64,000 nucleotides of DNA from Numida meleagris (taxonomy: Eukaryota; Chordata; Aves; Galliformes; Numididae). Location: contig NC_034411.1 in NCBI RefSeq assembly GCF_002078875.1, positions 4,119,297 through 4,183,296 of the forward strand. Direction: 5' to 3'. Positions 43,970 to 57,481 of the stretch are shown here, piece by piece. The notes below the pieces were generated by a model that made no database searches, was not told the origin of the DNA, and worked only from the letters and a program-made list of their open reading frames with translations. The position numbers and the translations under genes were made by a program. The first letter of the stretch is position 1. The number at the start of each line of letters is the position of its first letter.

Positions 43970-46900
43970 CCATTTATACTACAGACCTACAATTCTTTAT
44001 TATTTCACTATGGGTTGTGTTAACTTGACCAGGACAAAGCTGGTCCACAAATGTCTGCGAAATCTCAATTAGCTGCTGAAGTATAGAACATTCTCTTACT
44101 GAAGAGACAGAAGATAACTGACCCAGGATATCACCAAGTCTTCTCCAAGGCTTGTAGCTCAGACAAATACATAGCTTGGGCTTCAAGTCTACTAAGAACC
44201 TTTGTTTGTGGTTAGTACAGAGAAACTCCTCTCCTGTCCACAAACTGGTTACTCAGTGAAACTGATGCCTGCTAGATGTTCTGTGACTCAGAAAAACATA
44301 TTCTGTTCTGGATTGTTTCTGTTTGTTCATTTTTTAAATATAGAAAAGATAAAACAGTACCTTTGAAGTGCCTCTCTGCATTGATGAACATCTCCTGAAG
44401 CAAATATCATTTCAATAAAGCTAGAATGAGCCAGTAGAAGATTGCTCTTGATAGCTCTCCAATTCTATGTATTAGATTCCAAGTCCTGGACGGATTCGAG
44501 GTATTCCTAAAGAATAAATTTTATCAGAGGATGGGGAGCCACCATCTTTCTGTGAAGGCAAGGACATTACTTCTCCAGAACACAGCGCTACCTAATCCAG
44601 TTTCACAGGTGAGGCATTAACATATCCTTCAGCAGTAAAGTTCCAGGAACTATTTGTCTGGATAATTGTCTCCTTGATGGAGCTGCTATATCTAAATTAG
44701 TCTTGAAGTTAGAAAATAAACAAGGTTTAACTTCAGGAAGAAAATCCCCACTAAACAATTGGTTTCGGTAGCCTTTAATTTGGAGGAGTTAAATCACTTG
44801 AGCAATAGCTGTCAGTGGAATGAAACTAAGAGACTGACCAGTTTTAAGGATATGGAAGATTATGACAGGATCAAAAGATGATTAAATACCTCAAGTGTCT
44901 TTACGACACAGGAACACCATTCCAAGCTTGTCTCCAGAGCTATTTTCTGCTCTGCCTCCTGAATATGGAGCACAGCATCTCTTAATTTATTGTGCGAGTG
45001 GTAGAGTGCAACAAGTCTGATGTTAAGGTAGACAGCATAAGGTCTTGCACGGAGTTCAGCTTGAGTCATATCAAAGAGCTCATTCCAGCCACCTTCACCT
45101 TTATACTCCAGTAACTTCTCCTATTACATATGAAGGCAACATACTAATATTTCTTTTCCCCCATGAGCCTTTTCAGCAACCACATTACCTAACAGTTCTC
45201 TCACCTCCACTACACAGACTACAGACTTGATGAAATTACTCCAATATTTTGGAGTTAAGATTGTCAGACTATTTGATTGAGTCAGCACACCTTGTTACAG
45301 AATAGCTTGTCTAAGAACAAGCAACAGAAAACCAACAGAAGCCTGTTATAACCTCAATGTTATTGCTGCTGTGCTACATAAAACTAAGTGCAAAAGTGAC
45401 GTATGACTGAAAGCATTTACATAGTAGTTGAGAACGACAGCACTTCCTACATTCTGCCATTTTAAACTCAAAAAACTAAAAAGCAGCTTAGTCACAACAG
45501 ATACATCAAGGATTGCCTATCTAAACTCAACTTCTTGGATATTATTACTAACACAATTTCCCCAATTTTTTGAAGAGATCAACCTTAAAAACCATGTGAA
45601 AGCCCAGAGCTGCAATTTTCTTGCAAGCTAAACAAAAATGTCAGACGGCAAAGAAATTAACGTGTAATAGGTCTAATATTCCCAATTCTAAAATAATTTA
45701 GCCAAGGAAATATTGTGAGAGATGACCAGATGACATGCTAGAAGCACCCAGTATCTGTCAGTATCTGTCAATACTGGAAGTTTCTTTAAGGCACAGAGCA
45801 GAGATGAGAAGTTGGAATTTACCTTCAATCTGAAAGCAGCAGAATTCCGAGGGAGCAGCGTGGCAGCTTTCTCAACCCAGTATTTTGCTCTTCCATCACT
45901 GGGGTCTTTATTGCATAATAGTTCCGCAATCTTCAGCACCAGATCTTTCTGTGCTGGGTTCAGCTCCACAGAACACTAGTTTTCCCCAAGCACAAACAAG
46001 ACAAAAAAGGTTACTGGTGACTTGATCTTGTAATCCATATAGAACAGGAAAGAAAATGATGGTGCCTGTTCAACAGACCCAGCTATTCCAACTATCAGTA
46101 AATATTTTCTGAATTCACTGTGAAAAGGCCACCGCTAGATTACAGCACTCAGACAACTGCTGGAATTCAAAAGAGCGTAAGAGAAAGAATGCCAAAACCA
46201 GCTCCTCTTCCTCTACTGCTGCCTATTACTATATGTAGGCAGCTGGACTATGACTTCTTCTTGTCTCACTCAAAATGGAGACTTTTGAAGAAAAAGAAGT
46301 GTGTCATCAAGTGCAAGGGTCCTTCACTGTGTTGGCAACAGGACTTTCCAGCACATCCTCCCCCTGCCCAAAGCCTGAACAAAGAAATTTTGACTGTGAA
46401 GTTTACACTTATGTGTTTGCCTCATCAGCAATTTATTTGTCCTGCCCCTCTCTACCTTTGAAGCAAAACCACCCCCAATAACAAACACACAATGCTACTG
46501 AAAAACACCCTCAGTCTAGTCTTCCAGTAGCAACTAGATTACCATGCTCACCATCATCCCTGCTAGGCACTTCCACAGCAGGCACAGACCCTTAGTCCAA
46601 ACGGCAATGGGAAGACTCTCACAGCAGCTAGCACAAGGATCAAGTCCAGGACACAAAAGACAGAGTTAACTTAAAAATAATTAAAAACTGAAGCCAATTC
46701 CATCCAATGAGGAATCCTCCCTAAGGTACATCACATACATATTTAGCAATAAAAACTGTACATCATACACTTTTTTTTCCCCCACAAACAACACATTTTT
46801 CTTCTCTGAGTTTAAGGAATGCACAGCATAGACACATTTTAAAAGTCAATTTACAAAGTAAGAAAGCAGGACATTATGTGGGGTCAGTGGAGTACTTTCC

Positions 46901-47546
46901 TTGTAACACCCAATAGCTTTTTCTGTGTTGTCCTGAGCTTCATAAATTTGTCCAAGAAACCTGTGTGCCCTGTGATCTCTCTCTTGGACATTGAGATAAG
47001 TAGATACATATCTATAGAGCAAGAAAGCCCAGAACGATCAATACTCCTCAATAATACACGTCCCCCCACACCGTGTAGTTAAAGCTAAAGGGAATTTAAT
47101 CTGTCAAATGGGAAGCGGGGCCATATTTAGTTCTAGATACTTGACTTAGACCTTAAGGTGAGGAACAACATTATTTTTACAAGTACTGATGCTACTTATT
47201 TGCCAGCAAGAACTGACATTCATTAAAAAAAGCAGTAGTTCACAGAAAGAGATACATCATACAATGGAATAAAAGCCACTTCAACTGAATGACTTTTTTG
47301 GTACCATATAACTAATGCAGTTGCTCTTTTAGAAAGATTTCAGTGGCACCCAATCCTCCCATTTTCTGCTACCTTAAAATGGCATGATAGGGATCCTGAT
47401 TCCTCTACTTAATTTAGAGAAGAGCTTTCCTATTACACTTTCAAGCACAGAACAACAATGTACATTAACACGTATTACCTTTTAGCAAGTTCATATTCTT
47501 TTAGTTCAAAATACAGCTTAGCACAGATGAATCCCTTCAATGATTT

Positions 47547-50500
47547 CTGAATAGGAAAAAAACAAATATGACAGTGTATTTAAGATGTGCAATACTTTTG
47601 AAGTAACTGAATAAGGAGAGCCCTCTTTTCAGCAATGCATAACACTTCTAACCGTTTACTACTACTTACCAGCTCCAGTCCACTTCTTGTATTCAAGGCT
47701 TTGTTTCTGAAAGAGATAGCGTTAAGAAAGGAATGTTTTTTTCCAATAACTGGCAGAGGCTATCAAAGCAAAACTGAGGCTACTAGCAAAGCCAGCAACA
47801 GATCTTTATACTTAGTACACTTCACAAACACTTCTGACTAAAGAAATCAGAAGAATGGAGTCCACTACAGTTCAGCTTTTTTTTTGTTGCAGTGTGACAA
47901 TGTTGCAGAAGAAAACAAATCCTACAAACTACCAGTGAAGATGTTACCGCAGCTCCTCCTGCTCATGGTTCTGCCATTTTCCCCTCCTGCCTGCTCTGTC
48001 TTCTGGTTTGCCTTCTTTATTTTCACTTTTGTTTCCTCTTTCTACCCCTCCATAAATACCTTTGGAGACTTACATTTCACCTTTCACTCACAGAGTGCGT
48101 GTTGTAAAGTTATCTTGGGCTGATAACATCAGAAATAGATTACTGCATCCAAAAAGCATTTCCTATCTGCATGAAGGACACAGAGAACTAGTAAGTCACA
48201 AGCAGAACTTCACGGTGGACGTAAACTAGGTAACAGAAATCTAAAGTCTGAGCTCCAGGTATCAGTTCAAAAGGAGATTTTGCTTGTCAACCAAAAAATA
48301 CTGGAGCTAGTTACATCTCTGTCTCAGAATGTGAAACAAGTCTCTGCAGTCTAAATATGCTTGACTTTCATCTCCAACACCCCCAAGTTATTCATGCAAA
48401 ATTTTAAAAAGTGAATTCAAATGAAGGCAAGTCTCCTGCGTGTCAGTCTGTATTCTGAAGTAAAACAAGGACATGCTGACATACACCAGAGTGGAGTCAT
48501 GCTTGACATCTCCTTGTAAGCAGGGTTGGAAAGAAACTTCAACATACACGTTTGCAGCCTTGAAAGATCCTCCAAAATCAAAACAACAAGAAAACCAATA
48601 ACTATTTCCACCATTGGCTGTGCTAGACAGTCAGTCGTAAGCATCACAGAAAAGATGAAACCAAACCCGCAGCACTTGGCCTTAAGCACAAGAAGAGAGG
48701 CAATGGTTTTTGTTGAGCCCAACAGGAATACCAAAATGGTTAAAGAGCATCTCTGAATTTCGTAGTGGTACACTCCAATTTGTGTAGTCTAAACAGCACC
48801 AAAGTCAACTCAACAAAGTCACAGGAGAACTTTGTTGCTGTTGGGAACGGTCAGCATGAAAATGCACACAGGCCTCGCATAAAGACCCTGCTGCAGAACG
48901 GTGAGCCCGTGTGCATTCACACTCTGCAACACACTGCTGAATCTTCTGCCTCTGCAATAAAACCCACTCACAGCAGCAGAGCAGCACCTTTCAGGATTAA
49001 ATAGCTCCCACAAAATGCATTGGTTGGCTCGCTATGATCTGCACACCATTTTCCAGCTGTCCAGTTACTAACGTCCAGTAGCAAAACTATGTTTGCCCAG
49101 TTCTCCCTCCCTTATTCCTGACCTTTCACAATACTGTCACACAGACAGGAATATCAACTACACAGCACATGAAAGAAAACTAAAAGCTTAAGAACATGTG
49201 TCCCCTGTTTGGGTTCTTTGGTTTCACAAAACCAGAGGGATGTGTACTGACTCACATTGGTGAGCTCCCTATAAATCTATTGAAGGCTCATCAGTTTGAA
49301 GAGCGCACAGCTCTGGCAAGCCATGTTTCCAACAAAGCAACTCCAAGACTTCCCACACAGCAGCTTCCCTCGTCTTCCACTCCCCCTCCTGACTTCTCAG
49401 GCACCAGGCCTGCTGGCCCCTCCAAGAGCCAACCTGGGCACCAGAGCAGGTCATGGCCACCCCTCAGGCCCAGCACCAGCAGGAGGAGTAAAGGGGCAGG
49501 ACAGGCAGAGAGCAGACCCCACCACTGCCGAGGGGAGGCTGCAGGAGCTCCGATGGAGGTCCTGGCCAGGCTCACAGCACTCACCTCTCTAGGTACAGAG
49601 GCAGTCACCTGCACAAAGGCAATGTACCACTCAACCTCAGTCTGTTACGTAGATTTGTTTATTCAGTGGTATAAAGGCTGGACCTGCATGCAGTGGCATT
49701 GGAGACCTCATGTCTGGGGTGGACGCATTGCCGTATGAGTTCCCAACTGCCGGGACAAGTTCTCCAGAATCTTGTTGCAAGTGGGGTTCCCCAGAGACTG
49801 CAGATCTGGAGGATGTTTAAGTAGTAGAGCAATTGGTGATGTGTCTTTCTTCATCATTATCGCTAAGCTCATGCAGTAATGATTAGACTCACTGCACTGC
49901 TTATTTCCTTTACTGCTAAGCTTATCTTTTCACTATAAGGCACTGTTTTACTTTTGTATTATTTTGAAATAGACAATAAAATGAGCTTATCCCTTTTCAC
50001 GGTGTCTGAGACGTTCCTGATGACACAGTCAACAGGCAAAAAAAGGATAAAAAATAAAACATATAATGAAGATAAGTTAAGGTCGGGCAAGGGATGTTAA
50101 GGTAACAGGGATGGGGAAGGGAGGGGAGGGCAAAGGAAAGGGGAGCAGAGAGGAAAGGGGAGGAAACAAAGGGAAGTGAAGGAAAAAAATAATAAAAATC
50201 TCCCTGGAGTAAGACCAAGGTCTTAAAAGCATGCCCAGAAGGATGCAAGGGAATTTGCAAACTAAACCAAAGTTCTCAAGTCCTTACCCTGGAGTTCTCT
50301 GGGGTTGTTATCCACCATTAAAACTCATCAACATGAAATACCTCCAGAAAAAAAAAACAAAAACAAAAACAAACAAACAAAAAAAAACAGAACAAAACAA
50401 AACAAAACAAAACAAAACCCAACAAAATAAACCATGTAACACATTTTGACATGGTGTGATTCAGAAAGGCAGTTTGGGATACTGCATAATGGCTGCTTAC

Positions 50501-51099
50501 ATAAAAGGAAGGTGAACTACTTTGGGGTATCTCCCTTAGATTTCAGATATTCAACTAGTAAGCCTACAGAACATGTGAAAGGAAAGGGAAAGGAAAAGAA
50601 AAAGGGAAAGGAAAAAGGAAAAGGAAAAAGGAAAAGGAAAAGGAAAAGGAAAAGGAAAAGGAAAAGGAAAAGGAAAAGGAAAAGGAAAAAGATCTCGCAC
50701 TTAGTGCCTAGTGAGGATGTTCCGCAGTGCATCTGCAGGCTTTCTGCACAGCAGGAGGGTTTATCTTGAACTGACTCCTTTCCCTCTGCTCTGCAGAAAT
50801 GCCCATTTGTTTTGCAAGTTCTTCTGTACTGCAGAGGTGCCAGAAATCGCTCATTATTGTCCTCCTTTTACTTTGGGTATTTTACCTCAGTCTTAATAGA
50901 TGTCTGGGGATGTTTGACTGTTTGATTAAAAAAAGAACACCCAGGTAGTGGTTCATCTGAAGGGTAAGAGAACATTTTGCAACTGGCAACACATCACAGA
51001 GACCCAAAGCAGCGCTGAACAAGGCTTAATGAAGACTATAAGAAATCAGAGCCGTGAGGAAAATGCAGACGCATTCTGCTTTCCTCTTCTGCCCCACGC
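47547..51099. other. No gene recognised; simple repeats
   Basis: This is the region 5' of the RANBP2-like pseudogene, where exon 1 would be expected, but no matching exon was seen. It contains an AACAAAA-type A-rich tract at about 50350-50420 and the (AAAGG)n repeat at 50576-50693. Short frames at 49196-49738 have no recognisable domain. Confidence 0.4.
50576..50693. repeat. (GGAAAA)n microsatellite
   Basis: GGAAAG and GGAAAAG words become a regular GGAAAA repeat of more than ten copies at 50620-50690. Confidence 0.95.
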
Positions 51100-51568
51100 C
51101 TTCTGCCCCCACCAGAGGGGGGGAACAAGCCACGCTTCCACAGAGACATTCCTCTCTCAGCCACACGCTCCTCAGCTGGGAGCATTCCCGGCTGCGGGAT
51201 GGGAAAACCAGTTCCTGCCATGCACCATCTCCCCCGACCGTGGACCTGCCAGCTCTGGCCTTTCTGTGAGCATGGGGAAGGCACAGGGGACGGCTGCTGC
51301 AGGTGCTGTAGGCCGCAAGCCTGCACCTCCTCAGCTCGGAGGAAACGAGCTCAGAGTGCATTGGCAGGCTCTCAGGACTCCGGACGAGCTCCCCGCTCTC
51401 CGCAGCCCGACTCCGGGTCGGGCTCTCTGGGCAAGCTCCTCGCTGCCAGGAGCGCTGCCCTCTGCCCTCGCCTGGGCCTGCTGGGAGCTGCAGGCCCCGC
51501 AGGAACTACCACTCCCAGGATGCCGTGCGGCAGCACCGGGCGCCGCCATGACAGTGCCTGTGTGCAGT
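51100..51568. promoter_or_regulatory. GC-rich promoter-like block with a ZNF143-type element
   Basis: GC and CpG content rises from about 51150 to the assembly gap. ACTACCACTCCCAGGATGC at 51505-51523 closely fits the ZNF143/THAP11 (STAF) promoter element (ACTACAATTCCCAG.ATGC). About 25 bp further right is an ATG at 51548-51550 in a strong Kozak context (GCCGCCATGA), possibly the first codon of a plus-strand gene that enters the gap. The position also fits the lost promoter of the minus-strand RANBP2-like gene. Both are inference. Confidence 0.5.
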
Positions 51569-51853
51569 NNNNNNNNNNNNNNNNNNNNNNNNNNNNNNNN
51601 NNNNNNNNNNNNNNNNNNNNNNNNNNNNNNNNNNNNNNNNNNNNNNNNNNNNNNNNNNNNNNNNNNNNNNNNNNNNNNNNNNNNNNNNNNNNNNNNNNNN
51701 NNNNNNNNNNNNNNNNNNNNNNNNNNNNNNNNNNNNNNNNNNNNNNNNNNNNNNNNNNNNNNNNNNNNNNNNNNNNNNNNNNNNNNNNNNNNNNNNNNNN
51801 NNNNNNNNNNNNNNNNNNNNNNNNNNNNNNNNNNNNNNNNNNNNNNNNNNNNN
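51569..51853. other. Assembly gap (N)
   Basis: Run of 285 N directly after the promoter-like block. Confidence 1.
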
Positions 51854-52039
51854 TTCCTGGTTCTCCTTTGGCACCTTCTTTGTGGGGATCAATGGAAGCT
51901 CCCCCCCTTCCCAGCAGGTGACTCAGCAAGCTGGGGCCCTGCTGTGTGCAGCTGTGTGTAGGATGGGTGCCGTGAGCACCGCTCTGAGCGTGTACAGCTC
52001 TGTTTCCTTCAGACAAACAAACAAACAGGACCTTGCCTT

Positions 52040-52830
52040 CTTCCTTGCTTCCTCTGCTTTTCTGTTATTTCCTAGAATCCTGCAAGTTTTCTATGCTTTT
52101 TTGTTTTCATCTCTGCTTTGCTTTGCTTTGCTTTTTTTTCCCTTTGCTACGCGATGGTTTTCTTTCCTTTTTGCTTTGTCTTTCCTTGTTGTTTTTTTTT
52201 GTGTCTTTTTTTGACTGATTTTTCATTCTTTTTTTCTTTTTTTCCCCCTTTGGTTCCTCTGCTTTGCATGGATTTTCTTTGTTGTGCTCTTCTCTGCTTT
52301 GCTTTGCGTTGCTCTTTCATTTCCTCTTTTTTCTTTTTTCTTTTTTCTTTAAATTTCTTTAAATTTCTTTGTTTTTCTTGTCTTTTACTTGTTTTGAATT
52401 TTCTTTGTTTTACTTTTACTATTTTTTCTTTGCTTTGCACGGCTTTTTAAATTATTTTTCCAACTTTTCCAATAAATTCCCACCTTTTCCCATGCTTTCC
52501 TATTTTGTTACCATGCTTTCCAAACTTATGCCTTCCTTTCCTACCTTTTCCCACCTTTTCCCATGCTTTCCCACCATTTGTCCTACTTTTCCCAACTTTT
52601 CCTTTGCTTTCCCACCTTGTTCCAACTTCTTTTCTTATCCTTTATGTTTCTGCTTGCTCCTCAAGCCAACTCTCTCCACTTTCCTACTCTGCTTTACGGT
52701 TTTGCATGGAGCAGTGGGCTGTGACATGGGCCATGTTCTCCTTCCCTCACTGCACCAGGAGGTAAAACACTTTTTTTTCCCTTCTTTTTTTTTCTCTTTG
52801 TTTTCTTTTTTATTTTTTTTCGGGGGTGCT
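52040..52830. repeat. Second pyrimidine-rich repeat, paralogous to the one at 22 kb
   Basis: Starts next to TTTCCTAGAATCCTGCAAGTTTTCT, almost the same words that precede the 22-kb array (TTTCCTAGATTCCTGCAAGTTTTCT at 22188-22212). It then has CTTTGCTTTGC, CTACGCGATGGTTTTCTTTCC and further T/C-rich sequence. From 52450 it changes to CCCACCTTTTCCCATGCTTTCC words. Long frames here are low-complexity artefacts. Confidence 0.75.
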
Positions 52831-55800
52831 GACATGAGCCAAGCATTTCTGTTTGTGGCAGTGAGGCTGCAGAGTGGTCGGTCCTGTGAGCAGTCAGCGT
52901 GGGAGCAAGTGCTGCAGCTCTGCAAGCATGTAAGCCATTTCTAGCCTGCAGCTCTGGGGAAGGAGGCTCTAGGTTGTCCCACCAATCATACGCAGCTTCC
53001 ACACTGGCGTGCGTAGTTTCCCTACGGAATGTGTCCTTCTGGGGCTGGCAAAAGGCTTAAGGCCTGGAGCTTAGGTTGTATCAATTAGACTGGATAAGGT
53101 GTCCTTAATGTAGTTAAGCTGTTAGGAGAGAAGTGAGGAGAAAGAGATTAATATGGGCTGGCCTGTGTCCAGACGAGGGGATGTCTTCTTGGAAGGTATG
53201 GGAATGGCTGATGAAAGGAAAGGCAGGCAGCACGCTGTGGTGTGAAGGCTGTGTGTGTCTCGTGTCACAGCCTGTGCCTTCAGCTCTTTGTCCTCTGACA
53301 CGGCAGAATAAAGCGAGACAGGGGACTCAGTCTGTGCTATTGGGCTGCAGGCAGAGTCTGAGAGAGCCTGTGTTCCGTGAGGTTTTAGAGGCAGTGCTGG
53401 GCAGCGTGGGAGCAGTCCAAGCCTGCCAGGCTGCCTTTACTTTCAGGGGCCTTGGTGCAGCAGCAGACGTGCATTTCCTAGAAGTATGTGATGGAGCACA
53501 TCCTGGGATCAAGGTGCCGTGGTCAGGAGAATCCTGCTCTGGACGTACAGGCTTGGCTGAGTCCGTGTGTGAGGAGCAAACGCTCAGGACCCAAGAATGT
53601 GAAGGCAGAAGAGCAGGGACATGTGAGGTATCTATAGGTGTATCTGTATATCTGCACAGGAGGCCCAGCTGCCCCTGCTCTCCCCCCTCCATGGGAACTG
53701 CCCATGCTGGCACTCCCGGAGTCTCTTCTGGCAACAGTGACCTGGGGCGATTCCCCCTCCATCCGCCCGTGCCCTGCCTGGTGCCCATCCCCACAGCAAT
53801 TCACGGTGCCGGCACGGGCAGCGCAGGCGAGCTGTGTTCAACGCCCTCTGCATCCCGCTGCACAAAGGATTGCAGGCAGAGGCCCAGCAGAGTGAGCACA
53901 GAAGATTTTGGAGGGGAGAGCTGGGGCTGGTGGTGGCAGCTGAGNNNNNNNNNNNNNNNNNNNNNNNNNNNNNNNNNNNNNNNNNNNNNNNNNNNNNNNN
54001 NNNNNNNNNNNNNNNNNNNNNNNNNNNNNNNNNNNNNNNNNNNNCACGAGCTGTTTTCCTGGAGGCTGTCATTTAGGAAAGAGATAAGTAGTCCTCTGGT
54101 CAAGTGGTTTCTGAGTTCAGGACAAACTTGATTGGGTTTTGGGAGTGAATTTTGTGGGAGTACCTCCAGAGAACAAACCATGCAGGCCTGTTAAATTCTC
54201 CATGCTGTTTAAACTTCTTTTTATTTCTAAGCGTAGAATGGTCTACAGTTATCAGTCAGTAAGCTTGATTTCGAAGATCACCTGTGCCTGTTCCTCTGCT
54301 TTACTATCTACATACTAATTGAACTCAGCAAAGGGTTTTTGAGTAAGAATTATGTTTTTTAGTAGAGCATACAATGCTGTTCAGTTGGTTCTGCTCTGGT
54401 CATCTACGGCTTCGTATTTCCACTGCACTGTCTGCTAGTCAGAAGTGCTGCACAAGTTTTGGAAGTGTGATTACTACCAATCTCTCCAGCTTGAACTTGA
54501 ACACCATTGAAAGAGGTGTGTGTGTGACTTTATGTGCTTTGTGTCTTGTGTTTTGTTTTTTGTTTTTTAACTGAACTTTAAGCTGAACATCAGATGTAAT
54601 GTATTTAACTGTAGAAAGAAGCTTCCTGGGATACTGATACGTCACAAGTCATCTCCTACCAATATTTTTCTCAAGAGTTCTGTTAAGAAGAAAAAAATGG
54701 ATATTTGTACAGGAATCAGTAATGTCCTTGACTAGGTGCTTATCCTGAACTAACAGCTATTCCTGCCTTTAGAGTGACTTCTTGGTTGTTTGATGGAACT
54801 CTTTGCTTCTACTCATATGTTGTCTGCTGGCTGCAGTAGACCACTGGTTATCAGTTGAAAGCTTTGTTTCAAGTATACCAGCTTTTAATTGGAGGCAATA
54901 TGATCATTTGCTTGGCTCCTTAAACCCATTGCCAGACCAGCATCTCTTCCCTGCTTTTCAAAAAGTCATTAACCCCAGTAAGACCTTAAACCTTCCTCTG
55001 TTGGGTAAAGGGTTACCCTTAACTACCCTTAAAATATCTGTACTGGAGTCAGCGCCACTTTGGCATGCTGAGAATCCATGGGTCTGTGTTGTAAATGTAT
55101 GGGCTAATTGCACATAAATTATGATTTTAATTAACTTATTTTTTTTAAATGCTGAACCTCCCGAGGCTACAGATAAATATAATGGGTTGTTGGAAACTGG
55201 CAAAGTTACTGTTTCCAGGGGTAGTCTTCAGGCTCCAGCCTTGGTGGTCATGAAATGGCAAATTAAACTACTCTAGGTCTGGGCATGATATGTTGGTGCC
55301 AGTGTAATTTGTGTGTGGGTGTGAAAAGTGTGAGTGCAAGGATAGGTATGTTTCTTTGGGAATTTACGTGTTTAAGGAGACTGGGGGGAGAGAGGCTTTT
55401 TCTGTGGCAAGCTGCTAAGAAGCGTAGCAGCTGCTTGAAGCTGCTTGTGGGCTTGGAATGCGTTTCTGATGGAGAGATTAACAAGGAAAAGTTGTCAAAA
55501 GTTCACTGAACGTCCAAGGTTCCAACAAATAACTATTGCTGCTGAACTCTGCAGTGCTTGTAGCACGTGGATGTCTGGTGCTGCATGAAGAAGCAGTGAT
55601 GGAGTGTTCAGACTAACTGCACAGGTAAGCTTGGCAAAGCAAGGAAGAAGAAATGGGATCAAAGAGTGGAAAGTGATTTGCTCACAAGTGTGGTAATGGA
55701 TTTAAGGATGGGTTACAGTCTGGATCTCTTTGCACTAATTGTTGCTGAACAATAGATTCACCAGAGAAGATGGACCACTGCAGCAATATTCTGCAGAATA

Positions 55801-57481
55801 TAACTTTTATCTGAAAGGAAAAAGGGGGATGGGGGGAGGTGATTCTCACCCTTTAAGCTAAGAGTAAATGAGAGAGCTGTGAGCTGAATGTGCTCAGGCC
55901 AGCAGCTGGCAACAGCTGCTCTGTTATGCTTCAGGCTGCAAAGGGAAGCAAAGCGTCTTGTTCCTGCTTGAACCTAAATAGGAGCATTAGGAACCCAGCT
56001 GAATGCAGCCACCTCTCTGGGCTGGTGATGGAGAGGATGGGGAGAGCGAACTAGCACCAGGCTTAGGCATTTCTGATCTTGATGTGGGTACTCATCACCA
56101 AATGGATATTTTGGCCTTGGCCAGGTCTTTCTGTGGAGCTCCAGTTGTCCTGTATGCAGGCTTTGGGGAAAGTAATGGAGTGTGCTTGATTCCTGTCTTT
56201 AGGGGGAAGATGATAACCAATTTCCTGCTGAACATCATGCAGACTCACTTTATGCAGTAAGAACCTTGCAAGTAAGAGGAGATGCAGAACTCGGTGGGAG
56301 CAGAGATCTTGCACAAAAGCTCAGGTCCATGAGCTGTAAAAGAAAAATAGTGAAAAGAAGGATGCTCACTTTCTCTTGGATTTGCATTTTGGTGCTGTGG
56401 TTTTGGAAGTATTGCAGAATGGGGAAGAAATAAGTTTCAGGGTTAGATAGCTCAGCTGCAACAGGTTAAGTTACTCTAGAGACATACAGCTCCCCAGAAG
56501 TGTGAGCTTGTGTTTGTGGAGAGAATGCACGATGGATGAGGTACAGAGGAATTGGGAGAAATGAAATGATGATTATTTTAAGAGCAGTTAGTAAGCTTTT
56601 TTTGGTAAAGATTTGGTTGTTTCACTGTGCAGAATTAGTGCAAAGAAGTTGTACAAAAATAACTGGCACCAGATGCAGAAGCAATAAAATAATGCCACGC
56701 TAACTGGTACATAACCTCAGGAACTACTTTCACCCATTAGCAGTCTTCTTACTGTCTTCAGAAAGAGAATTACTATTTATTTCTGTTAACTGTCTTATTC
56801 AAATTACTTTTCTATTTGTAAAGAACAAAAAAGGCAAGTGAACATATTCCTGCGTGCTTAGCCCCAGCTCCTTATTCACAGCAATTATCAATATTTGTTG
56901 CTGGCAGTCACTGGAATCTTTTGGCACAAGTGTCAGTGGGGATTAAAACTAGAAGATGCTTTGTCATGTGTCTGGTGCTTCATTTTCTGGTCTTGATTGC
57001 ATTTGATCCAGGTTAGAAAAACAAAAATGTGATGATAACAAATGCTTTACCAAACCACATATGTAACGCAAACCCCAAACTTGTGGGGTCACCATGGTGT
57101 TTTGGTTTAGAGCAGTCTCTTGTTCATACTCTAACCTCATTTCGCTGAATGAGGCTTATTTTCTTCTAAAGCACTTATTTCGAAACTCTTTGTCCCAGGA
57201 GAGAGAAGAGAGAAAACAAAATGTTTACTCAAGCAAGTGAAGAGTGGAAAATTAAACACCCACACTTCCTTCTTTAGGAGTTCCCCTAGCAGTTCCTGTG
57301 AACTCAAATCCAGAAGGGAGAGAGCAACTTAGGTAATCAAGTAGCTCTTAATGTGGGTGCTGATGTTGCTGCAGAAGCAAAGCTGAGGTGTGATAATCTT
57401 CCCTGTACCAAGGGGGATCAAAACTAGGCAAGATAGAGAAGGTAAAATCTGCTTATCCCAAAATCTAGAGAGAAGATATAC
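52831..57481. other. No gene recognised; includes an assembly gap
   Basis: Short frames only, on both strands. N run at 53945-54044. No repeat family, promoter or splice-supported exon that I can defend. Confidence 0.4.

Larger units (their letters stand above)
35880..47546 (-). pseudogene. RANBP2-like unprocessed pseudogene, 5' TPR half plus remnants of the 3' half
   Basis: RANBP2 (NUP358) is the cytoplasmic-filament nucleoporin. Minus-strand exons, in gene order: 47479-47546, 46896-47010, 45823-45975 (ELNPAQKDLVLKIAELLC), 44890-45120, 44361-44506, 43367-43559 (FLEMKGQLYMHAG), 42619-42701, 42234-42443, 41043-41221, 40552-40727, 40125-40248, 39586-39747, 38754-38882, 38521-38667, about 37860-38013, 37669-37728 and 37043-37181. 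These form the TPR/helical N-terminal domain and most have canonical splice sites. A zinc-finger piece (FAFSKEEGRWDCNICSVRNE, about 36784-36955) follows without an acceptor. Then come 36378-36545 ([24 protein letters not shown]-ligase region) and 35880-35968, cut by the LTR. FG repeats and RanBD domains are absent. In-frame stops: 44465-44467, 41211-41213, 40596-40598, 36813-36815, 35910-35912. Exon 1 and the cyclophilin end were not found. The intact gene must be elsewhere. Confidence 0.9.

Noticed and set aside
46896..47010. Clean splice from the RANBP2-like exon at 46896-47010 to the next exon
   Set aside because: The nearest GT after the exon does not restore the frame of 45823-45975, so the exact 3' border is left uncertain.
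51548..51568. Annotating a plus-strand gene from ATG 51548
   Set aside because: Only seven codons precede the gap, so no product can be inferred.
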